This document shows positions 31,665 to 40,190 of a DNA stretch of 64,000 bases, one piece after another. This stretch comes from Nocardioidaceae bacterium UBA4001 (GTDB taxonomy: Bacteria; Actinomycetota; Actinomycetes; Propionibacteriales; Nocardioidaceae): contig DGBP01000015.1 of the NCBI GenBank assembly GCA_002384855.1, forward strand, positions 62,001 to 126,000. The letters run 5' to 3'. The position numbers and the translations under genes were made by a program. Under the pieces are notes generated by a model. It worked only from the letters and a program-made list of their open reading frames with translations, did not search any database and was not told the DNA's origin. Numbering within the stretch: the stretch's first letter is position 1; the number at the start of each line of letters is the position of its first letter.

Positions 31665-31862
31665 CTACTCCCCGCCCTTCTGGATGAACGACTTCACGAA
31701 GTCCTCGGCGTTGGACTCGAGGACGTCGTCGATCTCGTCGAGGATCGCGTCGATGTCCTCGTCGAGCTTCTCCTTGCGCTCGGCGACGTCCTCGCGTGCG
31801 GCGGCCTCCGTCGACTCGTCGGTCTCCGAGGACTTCTTCGGCTGCTTCTGCTCCTGTGCCAT
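31665..31862 (-). CDS. pup: Prokaryotic ubiquitin-like protein Pup
   Basis: This 65-residue intrinsically disordered, acidic tag protein is conjugated to lysines for proteasomal degradation. The family motif is in the second half (ERKEKLDEDIDAILDEIDDVL), which binds the Mpa coiled coil, and the terminus is SFIQKGGE. The last residue is glutamate rather than glutamine, so no deamidation by Dop is needed before PafA can use it; Dop would serve mainly as depupylase. It lies between dop and prcB in the usual order. Confidence 0.97.
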   Translation of the reverse strand: MAQEQKQPKKSSETDESTEAAAREDVAERKEKLDEDIDAILDEIDDVLESNAEDFVKSFIQKGGE

Positions 31863-31910
31863 GACGCATCCTCCTCTGCCCGGGGTCGTGCGTCCCCGGC
31901 GTCTCCGAGC

Positions 31911-33419
31911 CTACCGAGTCAGCGCCGAGAAAAGGCTCTCTGCGGTGTCACAGCGGTCGAGGAGTTCTCCGACGTGACGGCGTGTGCCCCGCAACGGGTC
32001 GATCGTCGGCACCCGCTGCAGCGACTCGTGTCCGGGGAGGTCGAAGATCACCGAGTCCCAGCTGGCGGCGGCGATCCGGTCGGCGTACTTCTCCAGGCAA
32101 CGTCCACGGAAGTAGGCGCGGGTGTCCTCCGGCGGCCGGTGCATGGCCAGCCCGACCTCCTCGTCGGTCAGGAGGCGGTCCATCCGACCCAGCTGGACGA
32201 GGCGGTGGTACAGCCCCTTGTCCGGCCGGATGTCGGAGTACTGCAGGTCGACCAGGTGCAGCTTCGCGTCGTCCCAGTCCAACCCGTCGCGCTCGCGGTA
32301 GGACTCCAGCAGCTTCAGCTTGGCGACCCAGTCCAGCTCACGCGAGAGCTGCATCGGGTCCGTCTCCAGGCGGGTCAGCACCGACTCCCACCGCTCGAGG
32401 ACGTCCACGGTCTGAGGGTCGGCGTCGCTGCCCTGGGTCTCCTCGACGTACTTCTTCGCGAGGTCGAGGTACTCCAGCTGGAGCTGCACCGCGGTGAGCG
32501 TGCGGCCGTCGGCGAGCCGCAGGAGGTGCCGCAGAGAGGGGTCGTGGGAGACCTGTCGCAGCGAGCGCACCGGCTGCTCGACGGCGAGGTCGCGCGAGAT
32601 GAAGCGGTCCTCGATCATCGCGAGGACGAGTGAGGTCGTGCCGTTCTTGAGGTAGGCCGAGATCTCCGATAGGTTCGCATCCCCGATGATCACGTGGAGC
32701 CGGCGGTACTTGTCGGGGTCGGCGTGCGGCTCGTCGCGGGTGTTGATGATGGGCCGCTTGAGGGTCGTCTCGAGGCCGACCTCCACCTCGAAGTAGTCCG
32801 CGCGCTGGCTGATCTGGAAGCCGTTCTCGCGGCCGTCCTGGCCGATCCCGACCCGGCCGGCGCCGGTGACGACCTGACGACTGACGAAGAAGGGGGTCAG
32901 GTGCCGGACGATCTCCCCGAAGGGTGTCGACCGCCGCATCAGGTAGTTCTCGTGGGCGCCGTACGACGCACCCTTGTTGTCGGTGTTGTTCTTGTAGAGC
33001 AGGATCGGCGCTGCGCCGGGGACGGCCCCCGCGAGCCGCGCCGCGTCGAGCATGACCTGCTCCCCCGCCTTGTCCCAGAGGACCACGTCGCGCGGGTTCG
33101 TGCACTCGGGGGTGGAGTACTCCGGGTGGGCGTGGTCGACGTAGAGCCGCGCGCCGTTGGTCAGGATGACGTTGGCCAGCCCGAGGTCCTCGTCGGTCAG
33201 CTGGGAGGCGTCGGCGACCTCACGGGACATGTCGAACCCACGCGCGTCCCGCAGCGGCGACTCCTCCTCGAAGTCCCAGCGGGCACGCCGCGCGCGCAGC
33301 GTCGAGCTCGCGTAGGCGTTGACGACCTGCGACGAGGCCACCATCGGGTTGGCCGTGGGCTGCCCGGAGACCGAGATGCCGTACTCCGTCTCGGTGCCCA
33401 TCACGCGACGAACGCTCAT
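31911..33419 (-). CDS. dop: Pup depupylase/deamidase Dop
   Basis: This 502-residue PafA paralogue has the same fold but hydrolyses the isopeptide bond to recycle Pup. It opens with RRVMGTETEYGISVSGQ. It shares NNTDNKGASYGAHENYL and RPIINTRDEPHADPDKYRRLHVIIGDANLSE with PafA. It contains the longer loop after the first strand (ESPLRDARGFDMSREVADA) that is typical of Dop. ATG 33419 is the start. With Pup ending in Glu, the deamidase activity should be dispensable here. Confidence 0.96.
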   Translation of the reverse strand: MSVRRVMGTETEYGISVSGQPTANPMVASSQVVNAYASSTLRARRARWDFEEESPLRDARGFDMSREVADASQLTDEDLGLANVILTNGARLYVDHAHPEYSTPECTNPRDVVLWDKAGEQVMLDAARLAGAVPGAAPILLYKNNTDNKGASYGAHENYLMRRSTPFGEIVRHLTPFFVSRQVVTGAGRVGIGQDGRENGFQISQRADYFEVEVGLETTLKRPIINTRDEPHADPDKYRRLHVIIGDANLSEISAYLKNGTTSLVLAMIEDRFISRDLAVEQPVRSLRQVSHDPSLRHLLRLADGRTLTAVQLQLEYLDLAKKYVEETQGSDADPQTVDVLERWESVLTRLETDPMQLSRELDWVAKLKLLESYRERDGLDWDDAKLHLVDLQYSDIRPDKGLYHRLVQLGRMDRLLTDEEVGLAMHRPPEDTRAYFRGRCLEKYADRIAAASWDSVIFDLPGHESLQRVPTIDPLRGTRRHVGELLDRCDTAESLFSALTR

Positions 33420-33463
33420 GCACCGAGCCTACGCGGCGTACTGCGCCCTCCTAGACTCGCCGC

Positions 33464-33946
33464 ATGCAAGACGACACCGACCGCTCGGCGCATGCGCTCG
33501 CCGCCGCCGACGCGTTGGGCCTCGCCTACGAGGTCACGCGCCACGGCCCGGTGCGGTCCCTCGAGGAGGCCGCGACCGCACGAGGCCTCGCACCCGAGCA
33601 GGTCGTGAAGACCATCGTGGTGCGGGTCTCCGAGGACGACTTCAGGTTCGTCCTGGTCCCGGGTGGTCGCGAGATCGCCTGGCCGCGTCTGCGAGCTTTG
33701 CTGGGCGTCAACAGGCTCTCGCTCCCCGACGCAGACACCGCCCGGCAGCGCACCGGCTACGTCCGCGGGACCATAACGCCGCTCGGCAGCACGACGGCGT
33801 GGCCCGTCGTCGCCGACAGCTCCCTGATGGGGCGGGTGTCCATCGGGGGCGGGGCACACGGTGTCGCCCTCACCGTCGACGCCGCCGAGCTCGTCCGGCT
33901 CCTCGCTGCGACGGTCGCCGACGTCACCGACCCGGTTGAGCGATAG
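33464..33946 (+). CDS. YbaK/EbsC family aminoacyl-tRNA deacylase
   Basis: This 160-residue single-domain protein of the YbaK/ProX superfamily hydrolyses mischarged tRNA such as Cys- or Ala-tRNA(Pro). The central VVKTIVVRVSEDDFRFVLVPG and the C-terminal VSIGGGAHGVALTVDAAELVRLL are typical, with Lys in VVKT as the conserved catalytic-site residue. It could be YbaK-type or a related deacylase. It is divergent from dop by 44 bp and followed by a non-coding or broken stretch. Confidence 0.88.
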   Translation: MQDDTDRSAHALAAADALGLAYEVTRHGPVRSLEEAATARGLAPEQVVKTIVVRVSEDDFRFVLVPGGREIAWPRLRALLGVNRLSLPDADTARQRTGYVRGTITPLGSTTAWPVVADSSLMGRVSIGGGAHGVALTVDAAELVRLLAATVADVTDPVER

Positions 33947-33948
33947 CG

Positions 33949-34128
33949 GCGGTCAGGCGGGAGGACGGGACCGTCTTCCCTGCGCTGGTCGCGGCCTCCG
34001 GCATCTACGTCGCCGACGTCCTCAGTGGCCTGGTGGCCACGGTCACCGGGTGCCCACCCGCCGCTCGAGCGCGCCTGACGGACGTCTCGCGACAGGTGCT
34101 GGACGGCAAGCTGCACCAACTGGTCTAG
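33949..34128 (+). other. Start-less reading-frame fragment
   Basis: The frame 33940-34128 is open with protein-like composition (TVFPALVAASGIYVADVLSG...VSRQVLDGKLHQLV, then TAG) but contains no ATG or GTG at its beginning and no ribosome-binding site. It begins three bases after the ybaK stop. It may be the tail of a broken gene or chance. I do not recognise a family. Confidence 0.3.
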
Positions 34129-34264
34129 ACCAAAATACCCCCAGGGGTGCGACCCTCGAACCGGACAGACCGGCACAGAGCATCAGTCTCGGCGGCTCCG
34201 CGGGCGCGGGTTGCGGGGTTCCGTTGCCGATCTGCCGTTCCTTGTCTAGTTTCTCTTCTGTTCT

Positions 34265-34289
34265 CCCCGATCGTGGGGATGGCCACCCC
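34265..34289 (+). promoter_or_regulatory. Mutually exclusive short hairpins in the leader of the ANTAR unit
   Basis: CCCC (34265-34268) can pair with GGGG (34275-34278), but the same GGGG can pair instead with CCCC (34286-34289), 40 bases before the ATG of the next gene. ANTAR proteins act on paired RNA hairpins, so the location is suggestive, but stems of four bases are weak. The rest of 34129-34330 shows no gene. Confidence 0.25.
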
Positions 34290-34330
34290 AGACTCCGGTG
34301 GCGCGCAACTCTTGCACCGGAGGACCACGT

Positions 34331-34654
34331 ATGAGCTCCCCGCCTGTGGCCTATCACCACCCACGGCTCCTCAGCCGCCTCGACCAGGCGTCCCTGGTCC
34401 TGCTGCAGGCCATCAGGGTCGACGACTGGCGCGCCGACGCGGCCGGGCGACAGCTCCTCTCGCGCGTCCACGGCGACCGGCGCGTCCTCGAGCTGCTCCG
34501 GGCCCGCGTCGCCCGCGCGATGCTCACGCGGCCCACGCGCACCGATCTCCGGGCAGCGGCCACGCTCGAGTCGGCGATGGGCCTGCTCCGCGCGCCGGAG
34601 CGGCCTCGTGCGCCGAGGGTGCCGGGCCAGCGTAGCGGCGGCGCAGATGCCTGA
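34331..34654 (+). CDS. Uncharacterised helical protein preceding an ANTAR gene
   Basis: This 107-residue, Arg/Leu/Ala-rich protein of no recognised family has a helical region from about residue 12 to 95 and a basic Pro/Arg-rich tail. ATG 34331 is preceded by GGAGG at a seven-base distance, a good initiation signal. Its stop overlaps the ATG of the following ANTAR gene by eight bases, so they form a coupled pair. A split sensor-ANTAR arrangement is possible, but the product has no GAF or PAS features. Confidence 0.65.
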   Translation: MSSPPVAYHHPRLLSRLDQASLVLLQAIRVDDWRADAAGRQLLSRVHGDRRVLELLRARVARAMLTRPTRTDLRAAATLESAMGLLRAPERPRAPRVPGQRSGGADA

Positions 34655-34910
34655 CACCGTCGTCGAGCAGGCAAAGGGCGTCCTGATGTTCCGCTACGGC
34701 GTGAGCTCCTACGAGGCGCTGGCAGTCCTGGGCAGGTGGGCCGCCGAGAGCGGGTACAGCCTCTCCATCGTCGCCCGCGCCATCACCCTGGGCGTGTGCC
34801 AGGGGCGGTGGGGCACCGGCCGTCCGGACGCTGGGCTGGTGCGGTGGCTGGAGAACCGGCTGCGTGCCGAGGTGGCGGACGCGGTGACCCCCATCGCGGG
34901 AGCGACCTAG
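34647..34910 (+). CDS. ANTAR domain protein
   Basis: This 87-residue protein is almost entirely an ANTAR domain: VVEQAKGVLMFRYGVSSYEALAVLGRWAAESGYSLSIVARAI. It has the conserved Ala-Lys-Gly and the three-helix pattern used to bind twin hexaloop RNA hairpins and prevent transcription termination (established for AmiR/NasR/EutV). The protein lacks the usual N-terminal sensor or receiver domain. ATG 34647 overlaps the previous gene. It sits inside the proteasome neighbourhood, between mpa and dop, on the opposite strand. A strong hairpin at 34976-35005 follows. Confidence 0.75.
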   Translation: MPDTVVEQAKGVLMFRYGVSSYEALAVLGRWAAESGYSLSIVARAITLGVCQGRWGTGRPDAGLVRWLENRLRAEVADAVTPIAGAT

Positions 34911-34975
34911 GACCCGACCGGCTCCGGCCGGCCGAGACGGGGGATGCACGGGGGATGCACCGGGGGGGAAGAGCG

Positions 34976-35005
34976 AAGGGGCGGGACCACGGGGGCCCGC
35001 CCCTT
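34976..35005 (+). terminator. Terminator after the ANTAR unit
   Basis: AAGGGGCGGG (34976-34985) pairs perfectly with CCCGCCCCTT (34996-35005) across a ten-base loop, 66 bp after the ANTAR stop. The remaining 35006-35198, before the mpa stop, holds no gene that I can support. Confidence 0.8.
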
Positions 35006-35198
35006 CCACGCGCTCTCCTCGAGCCTGGCACGCCTCGTTCCGGGGTGGCCGTGAACGCGGTCCTGCCGGCGTAGGAGAGGTTGACCGCCGCGATGCCGAT
35101 CCACGAGCAGGCCCGGAACGTCGGCGATGCCTCCGGCCATCGCGGAGATGGGGATGGCGAGCTCCTCGCGCTCGAGCCGCTCTCCCCCATCCACAGCG

Positions 35199-36950
35199 CT
35201 AGAGGTACTGCCCGGTGTTCGACACGGTGTCGATCGAGCGGCCCGGCTCGGTGCCCTGCTTGCCCGTGATGAGCGTACGGATGAAGACGATCCGCTCGCC
35301 CTTCTTGCCGGAGATCCGCGCCCAGTCGTCGGGGTTGGTGGTGTTCGGGAGGTCCTCGTTCTCCTTGAACTCGTCCACGCACGCCTGGAGCATGTGCTGG
35401 ACGCGCAAGCCCTTCTGGTCGTGGTCGAGGAGGTCCTTGATCGCCATCTTCTTGGCACGGTCGACGATGTTCTGGATCATGGCGCCCGAGTTGAAGTCCT
35501 TGAAGTACAAGATCTCCTTGTCGCCGTTGGCGTAGGTCACCTCGAGGAAGCGGTTCTCCTCGCTCTCGGTGTACATCCGCTCGACGGTGGCCCGGATCAT
35601 CCCTTCCGCGCAGGCCTCGCGGTCCCCGCCGAACTCGCCGAGGTCGTCGACGTGCAACGGCAGGTCGGGGGTGAGGTACTTGGTGAAGATGTCGCGGGCG
35701 GACTCGGCGTCGGGCCGCTCGATCTTGATCTTCACGTCTAGCCGGCCGGGCCGCAGGATCGCCGGGTCGATCATGTCCTCGCGGTTCGAAGCCCCGATCA
35801 CGATGACGTTCTCGAGACCCTCGACACCGTCGATCTCCGACAGCAGCTGCGGGACGATGGTGTTCTCCACGTCGGAGGAGACACCCGACCCGCGGGTGCG
35901 GAACAGCGAGTCCATCTCGTCGAAGAACACGATCACCGGAGTGCCGCCCGAGGCCTTCTCCCGGGCCCGCTGGAACACGAGCCGGATGTGACGCTCGGTC
36001 TCGCCGACGTACTTGTTGAGCAGCTCAGGACCCTTGATGTTGAGGAAGTAGGACTTCCCCTCCTGCCCGGTCTTGGCGGCGACCTTCTTCGCCAGGGAGT
36101 TCGCCACCGCCTTGGCGATCAGGGTCTTGCCGCAGCCAGGCGGCCCGTAGAGGAGGACGCCCTTGGGGGGCTTGAGCTTGTGCTCGCGGAAGAGGTCGGG
36201 GTAGAGGTACGGCAGCTCGACGGCGTCACGGATCGCGTCGATCTGGCCCCCGAGCCCACCGATGTCCTCGTAGTCGATGTCCGGGACCTCCTCGAGGACG
36301 AGCTCCTCGACCTCGGACTTGGGCACGCGCTCGTAGACGTGCCCGCTCCGGGCGTCCAGGAGCAGGCTGTCGCCCGCGCGCAGCGCCAGCCCGCGCAACG
36401 GCTCCGCCAGGCGGACGACACGCTCCTCGTCGGCGTTCGCGATCACCAGGACCCGCTCCCCGTCGGCGAGTACCTCCTTGAGCATCACGACCTCGCCGAC
36501 CTCCTCGAAGTCGAAGGCCGAGACCACGTTGAGCGCCTCGTTGAGCATGACCTCCTGGCCACGGCGGAGCTCGTCGAGCTCCACGGAGGGACTCACGTTG
36601 ACCCGCAGCTTGCGGCCGCCGGTGAACACGTCGACGGTGTCGTCGTCGTTGCGGGCCAGGAAGGTGCCGAAACCGGCCGGCGGCTGCGCGAGCCGGTCGA
36701 CCTCCTCCTTGAGCGTCATGATCTGGTCGCGTGCCTCACGCAGCGTCTGGGCGAGGCGTTCGTTCTGGGCGGTCACCGCGGCCAGCGACCGCTGGGTGTC
36801 GGCGAGCCGCTGCTCCACCAAGCGGGAGCTCCCCGGGGCGTCGGCCAGACGGCTCCTGAGGTCGGCCACCTCCTGCTCGAGGAAGCGCAGCTGCGTCCGC
36901 AGCTCCTCGGCCGAGCGTGACGACGCACTCTCTGATGCTGACAAGCCCAT
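35199..36950 (-). CDS. mpa: Proteasome-associated ATPase Mpa/ARC
   Basis: This 583-residue hexameric AAA unfoldase recognises pupylated proteins and threads them into the 20S core. An N-terminal coiled coil spans about residues 12-87 (Pup binding), and two OB folds follow to about 210. The AAA module has Walker A GPPGCGKT (269-276), Walker B VIVFFDEMDSLF and SRH region ASNREDMIDPAILRPGRLD. It ends in GQYL, matching the HbYX-like docking tail that opens the proteasome gate. ATG 36950 is used; an in-frame TTG at 36944 would be better spaced from GGAGG. It is separated from dop by the ANTAR and ybaK genes. Confidence 0.96.
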   Translation of the reverse strand: MGLSASESASSRSAEELRTQLRFLEQEVADLRSRLADAPGSSRLVEQRLADTQRSLAAVTAQNERLAQTLREARDQIMTLKEEVDRLAQPPAGFGTFLARNDDDTVDVFTGGRKLRVNVSPSVELDELRRGQEVMLNEALNVVSAFDFEEVGEVVMLKEVLADGERVLVIANADEERVVRLAEPLRGLALRAGDSLLLDARSGHVYERVPKSEVEELVLEEVPDIDYEDIGGLGGQIDAIRDAVELPYLYPDLFREHKLKPPKGVLLYGPPGCGKTLIAKAVANSLAKKVAAKTGQEGKSYFLNIKGPELLNKYVGETERHIRLVFQRAREKASGGTPVIVFFDEMDSLFRTRGSGVSSDVENTIVPQLLSEIDGVEGLENVIVIGASNREDMIDPAILRPGRLDVKIKIERPDAESARDIFTKYLTPDLPLHVDDLGEFGGDREACAEGMIRATVERMYTESEENRFLEVTYANGDKEILYFKDFNSGAMIQNIVDRAKKMAIKDLLDHDQKGLRVQHMLQACVDEFKENEDLPNTTNPDDWARISGKKGERIVFIRTLITGKQGTEPGRSIDTVSNTGQYL

Positions 36951-37074
36951 CACCTCCGCATGCCCTCTGGAGTTCGACCCTACCCGCGCGGACAAGATTG
37001 TGAAGGCGTAACGCCGCGCGTGTTGACGGCGGTCTGGCCGGGGCGCGACGAGGGGTCAGCGAGGCCGTGTGCCT

Positions 37075-38079
37075 TCAGTCGTCGTAGGACTCCTCGGCCA
37101 CCGCAGGAGGTAGCCCCGCGGGCCGCGGGCCCTGGTAGTCGACGCCGTAGGCACCCGGCGCCGGACGCCGCTTCTTCGTCGGAGCCTTCTCTCCCGGCGC
37201 CATCCTGCGGGCTGTGACCAGGAAGCCGGTGTGCCCGATCATCTTGTGCCCGGGACGGATGGCGAGCCCCTCGACGTGCCAGTCGCGCACCAGCGTCTCC
37301 CAGGGCTGGGGCTCGGTGAAGCCGCCGTGGGCGCGGAGCGTCTCCACCACCCGGCCCAGCTGAGTCGTGGTGGCGACGTACACGCACACGATGCCGCCGG
37401 GCGTCAGCGCGTCGGCCACGACGTCGACGCATTCCCAGGGGGCGAGCATGTCGAGGATGGCGCGGTCCACGGTGCCCGTCCCGTCGCCGCCGGGCAGCGC
37501 CTCGACGAGGTCACCGACAGTCAGCTGCCACGCCGGGTGCTCACCACCGAAGAACTGGGTGACGTTCCTGCGCGCGACCTCGGCGAACTCCTCGCGGCGT
37601 TCGTACGACGACACACGTCCGTGCGGACCGACTGCACGCAGCAACGAGCAGGTGAGGGCCCCGGATCCGACCCCGGCCTCCACAACCCGTGCCCCGGGGA
37701 AGATGTCGGCCATGGCCACGATCTGGGCCGCGTCCTTGGGGTAGACCACGGCAGCCCCCCGCGGCATGGAGACCACGAACTCGCTCAGCAGCGGCCGGAA
37801 CACCAGGTACTCCCCGCCGACCGAGGAGGTGACGGTGAACCCCTCGGGCCGGCCGATTAGGTCGTCGTGGTCGATGGAGCCGCGGTTGGTGAAGAAGCGC
37901 TTGCCCTGCTCCAGGCAGATGTTGTGCCGTCGGCCCTTGGTGTCGGTCAGCCTGACCCACTCCCCCGCGCGCAGCGGGCCCCGGTGGACACCGGCCCAGG
38001 TCTCGGGCGCCACGTCGGCAGCCGTGTCGGCAGCCGTGTCGGGGGCAGGGGGGACCGGGGTCAGGTCTTGGGAGGGCAT
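37075..38079 (-). CDS. trmI: tRNA (adenine-58-N1)-methyltransferase TrmI
   Basis: This 334-residue SAM-dependent enzyme methylates A58 in the T loop of tRNAs. It shows the N-terminal beta domain (GEWVRLTDTKGRRHNICLEQGKRFFTNRGSIDHDDLIG). The Rossmann motif I follows as VVEAGVGSGALTCSLLRAVGP, with further SAM-fold strands. A basic/Pro-rich tail ends in EESYDD. ATG 38079 (MPSQDLTPVPP) gives a short disordered leader. It lies upstream of mpa on the same strand, the common actinobacterial order. Confidence 0.93.
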   Translation of the reverse strand: MPSQDLTPVPPAPDTAADTAADVAPETWAGVHRGPLRAGEWVRLTDTKGRRHNICLEQGKRFFTNRGSIDHDDLIGRPEGFTVTSSVGGEYLVFRPLLSEFVVSMPRGAAVVYPKDAAQIVAMADIFPGARVVEAGVGSGALTCSLLRAVGPHGRVSSYERREEFAEVARRNVTQFFGGEHPAWQLTVGDLVEALPGGDGTGTVDRAILDMLAPWECVDVVADALTPGGIVCVYVATTTQLGRVVETLRAHGGFTEPQPWETLVRDWHVEGLAIRPGHKMIGHTGFLVTARRMAPGEKAPTKKRRPAPGAYGVDYQGPRPAGLPPAVAEESYDD

Positions 38080-38104
38080 GGACGGGAGGATAACGGCCGG
38101 GAGC

Positions 38105-39262
38105 TCAGCGGGACCCGGCGGCCGTGAACGCCTTGTCGACGTCACCGCTCACCAGGACGCCGAAGATGCTGCCGTCGGTCTCGACGAGGAGGTACTCCGT
38201 CGCGGGGGTCGCCTGCATCGCCCGCACCAGAGCCTCCCCCGAGATGTCGGCGGGGAGCACGATCCCGGCCTCGACCGTGCGGGCCACGCTCTCCACCGGG
38301 ACCCACGGGCGCCGGTCGGCGGGCGTCGCCAGCACCGCAGCCTCGTTGACCACATGCGTGGGCCGGCCGTCGGGCCCCAGGACGACGATGCTCCCCGCCT
38401 GGGCGTCCTGTGCACGGCGGACCGCCTCCGACAGCGGCTGCTCGAGGGGTACGGCGACCGCGCGCCGGGCGAGCAGACGGGCCCGGAGCGCCGGGAGGCG
38501 GCGCCGCAACCGCGCGGAGAGGATCGCCGAGGAGGCGCCGCCCCACAGGAAGGTGGCGACCACGAAGGCGAGCAGGTAGTCGAACAGGTCGGGCGGGCGG
38601 TTGAGCACGACCGGTTGCAGCATCGGCCACAGGAGCACCAGCAGGGCGACGATCCTGCCGCCCCAACCCGCGACGATCGTGCCGCGATGGGGGTCGCCGG
38701 TGGCCTTCCAGACCGCGGCGCGCAGGACCCGGCCACCGTCGAGGGGCAGGCCGGGGACCAGGTTGAGCACGCCGACCACCAGGTTGGCGCCCGCGAGTCC
38801 GGCGACGGCGAGGCTGAGCAGGCCGTCCGGTGTCACGAAGAGGAGAGCAAGAAAGGCCAGGCCTACCGCGATCGAGGTCAGCGGACCCACCACCGACACC
38901 CCGAACTCCCGCCGAGGCGTGTCCGGCTCCCCCTCGATCTCGGTGACGCCACCGAGGAAGTGGAGGGTGATCGAACGCACCGGCAGGCCGTAGCGCTTCG
39001 CCATCAGCGCGTGCGACATCTCGTGCAGGAGCACCGAGAGGTAGAGCAGCACGGCGAAGGCGACGCCGGCGACGTACTTCCCGCCACCCAGCCCAGGTTG
39101 GACGGCGTCGACCTGGGGTGCGAGCAGCACGGCGATCAGTGCGGCCACGAGCAGCCACGACGGGCGGACCAGGACGTCCACGCCGGCGACCTGCCCGATC
39201 CGCCACGTCCCGGCCGGTCGGCCCGTCGTCGTGCCGCGCCGGCCTGGAGTGCTCTGGTCCAC
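38105..39262 (-). CDS. Site-2 protease family intramembrane metalloprotease with CBS domains
   Basis: This 385-residue membrane protein of the M50 family has zinc-binding HEMSH (residues 80-84) within a hydrophobic helix, and the second catalytic motif NLVPGLPLDGG (about 167-177). Several other membrane segments are present. A C-terminal cytosolic pair of CBS domains follows (AVPLEQPLSEAVRRAQDAQAGSIVVLGPDGRPTHVV and VEAGIVLPADISGEALVRAMQ), which often bind adenine nucleotides. It cleaves regulatory membrane substrates; the target is unknown. GTG 39262 is the start; the RecB-like gene diverges 61 bp away. Confidence 0.92.
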   Translation of the reverse strand: MDQSTPGRRGTTTGRPAGTWRIGQVAGVDVLVRPSWLLVAALIAVLLAPQVDAVQPGLGGGKYVAGVAFAVLLYLSVLLHEMSHALMAKRYGLPVRSITLHFLGGVTEIEGEPDTPRREFGVSVVGPLTSIAVGLAFLALLFVTPDGLLSLAVAGLAGANLVVGVLNLVPGLPLDGGRVLRAAVWKATGDPHRGTIVAGWGGRIVALLVLLWPMLQPVVLNRPPDLFDYLLAFVVATFLWGGASSAILSARLRRRLPALRARLLARRAVAVPLEQPLSEAVRRAQDAQAGSIVVLGPDGRPTHVVNEAAVLATPADRRPWVPVESVARTVEAGIVLPADISGEALVRAMQATPATEYLLVETDGSIFGVLVSGDVDKAFTAAGSR

Positions 39263-39323
39263 GGGACCACGCTATCTCGCCGCCTCGCAGGTTCTGTCGG
39301 AGCCGTCCCCTAGGGTCTGTGCC

Positions 39324-40190
39324 ATGACGCAGGACGTGGAGCCCAGGACCGTGGTCGACGGGATCGACGTGGTCGGTTCGCTGTCGCCGAGCAGGGCCGG
39401 CGACTTCATGACCTGCCCTCTCCTCTACCGCTTCCGCACCGTCGACAGGCTGCCCGAACCGTCCTCGCCCGACGCCGTCCGGGGCACGGTCGTGCACAAG
39501 GTGCTGGAGGACCTCTTCGACCTGCCGGCGGCGCACCGGACCCCCGAGCAGGCCGCGGACCTCCTCCATCCTGCCTGGGAGTCGGTCCTCGAGGCCGACC
39601 CGGCGATCGCGGAGATGTTCGGGCCTGAAGGCCCCGAGATCGGGGCCTGGCTCGGTTCCTGCCGGACCTCCCTCGAGCAGTACTTCCGACTCGAGGACCC
39701 GACCCGACTCGAGCCCGCAGAGCGCGAGCTGTACGTCGAGACGCTGTTGGAGTCGAAGCTGCTGCTGCGCGGGTTCGTCGACCGGATCGACGTTGCCCCC
39801 ACCGGGGAGGTCCGCGTCGTCGACTACAAGACCGGCAAGGCTCCGCACCCCGCCTTCGAGGCCAAAGCACTGTTCCAGATGAAGTTCTACGCCCTCGTCC
39901 TGTGGCGCACCCGCGGTGTGGTCCCGACCATGCTGCAGCTGATCTACCTCGGCAGCGGCGAGCTGCTGCGCTACCGCCCCGACGAGGCCGACCTGCGGGC
40001 CACCGAGCGCAAGGTCGAGGCACTCTGGAAGGCGATCCGCCTTGCGCACGAGACCGGCGACTGGCGTCCCCGGCGCAGCGCACTGTGCGGCTGGTGCGCC
40101 CACCAGGCGCTGTGCCCCGAGTTCGGCGGCACCCCGCCGGCGCTGCCGGTGCTCGAGACCGAGCCGGTCAGCCCCGCTGGTCGAAGCTGA
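39324..40190 (+). CDS. RecB-family exonuclease (PD-(D/E)XK, probable Fe-S)
   Basis: This 288-residue PD-(D/E)XK nuclease has RGTVVHKVLED (the Gxx-His of the fold), GFVDRIDV, and VRVVDYKTGKA (Asp167, Lys169 in the active site). One cysteine near the N-terminus (Cys31, in MTCPLLYRF) plus three near the C-terminus (Cys255, Cys258, Cys264) form the AddB/Cas4-type iron-sulfur pattern. It acts on DNA ends, probably in repair, but no helicase partner is adjacent. ATG 39324 is preceded by TAGGGT seven bases upstream, suggesting a leaderless transcript. Its 3' end overlaps the convergent ABC ATPase gene by 23 bp. Confidence 0.9.
   Translation: MTQDVEPRTVVDGIDVVGSLSPSRAGDFMTCPLLYRFRTVDRLPEPSSPDAVRGTVVHKVLEDLFDLPAAHRTPEQAADLLHPAWESVLEADPAIAEMFGPEGPEIGAWLGSCRTSLEQYFRLEDPTRLEPAERELYVETLLESKLLLRGFVDRIDVAPTGEVRVVDYKTGKAPHPAFEAKALFQMKFYALVLWRTRGVVPTMLQLIYLGSGELLRYRPDEADLRATERKVEALWKAIRLAHETGDWRPRRSALCGWCAHQALCPEFGGTPPALPVLETEPVSPAGRS

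Noticed and set aside
34265..34289. Canonical ANTAR target of two hexaloop hairpins
   Set aside because: The stems are only four bases and the loops do not show the conserved A1/G4 pattern convincingly, so only a weak regulatory note is kept.
35006..35198. Possible small gene downstream of mpa
   Set aside because: Open frames on the minus strand run through here but have no start signal, no family features and include the ANTAR terminator.
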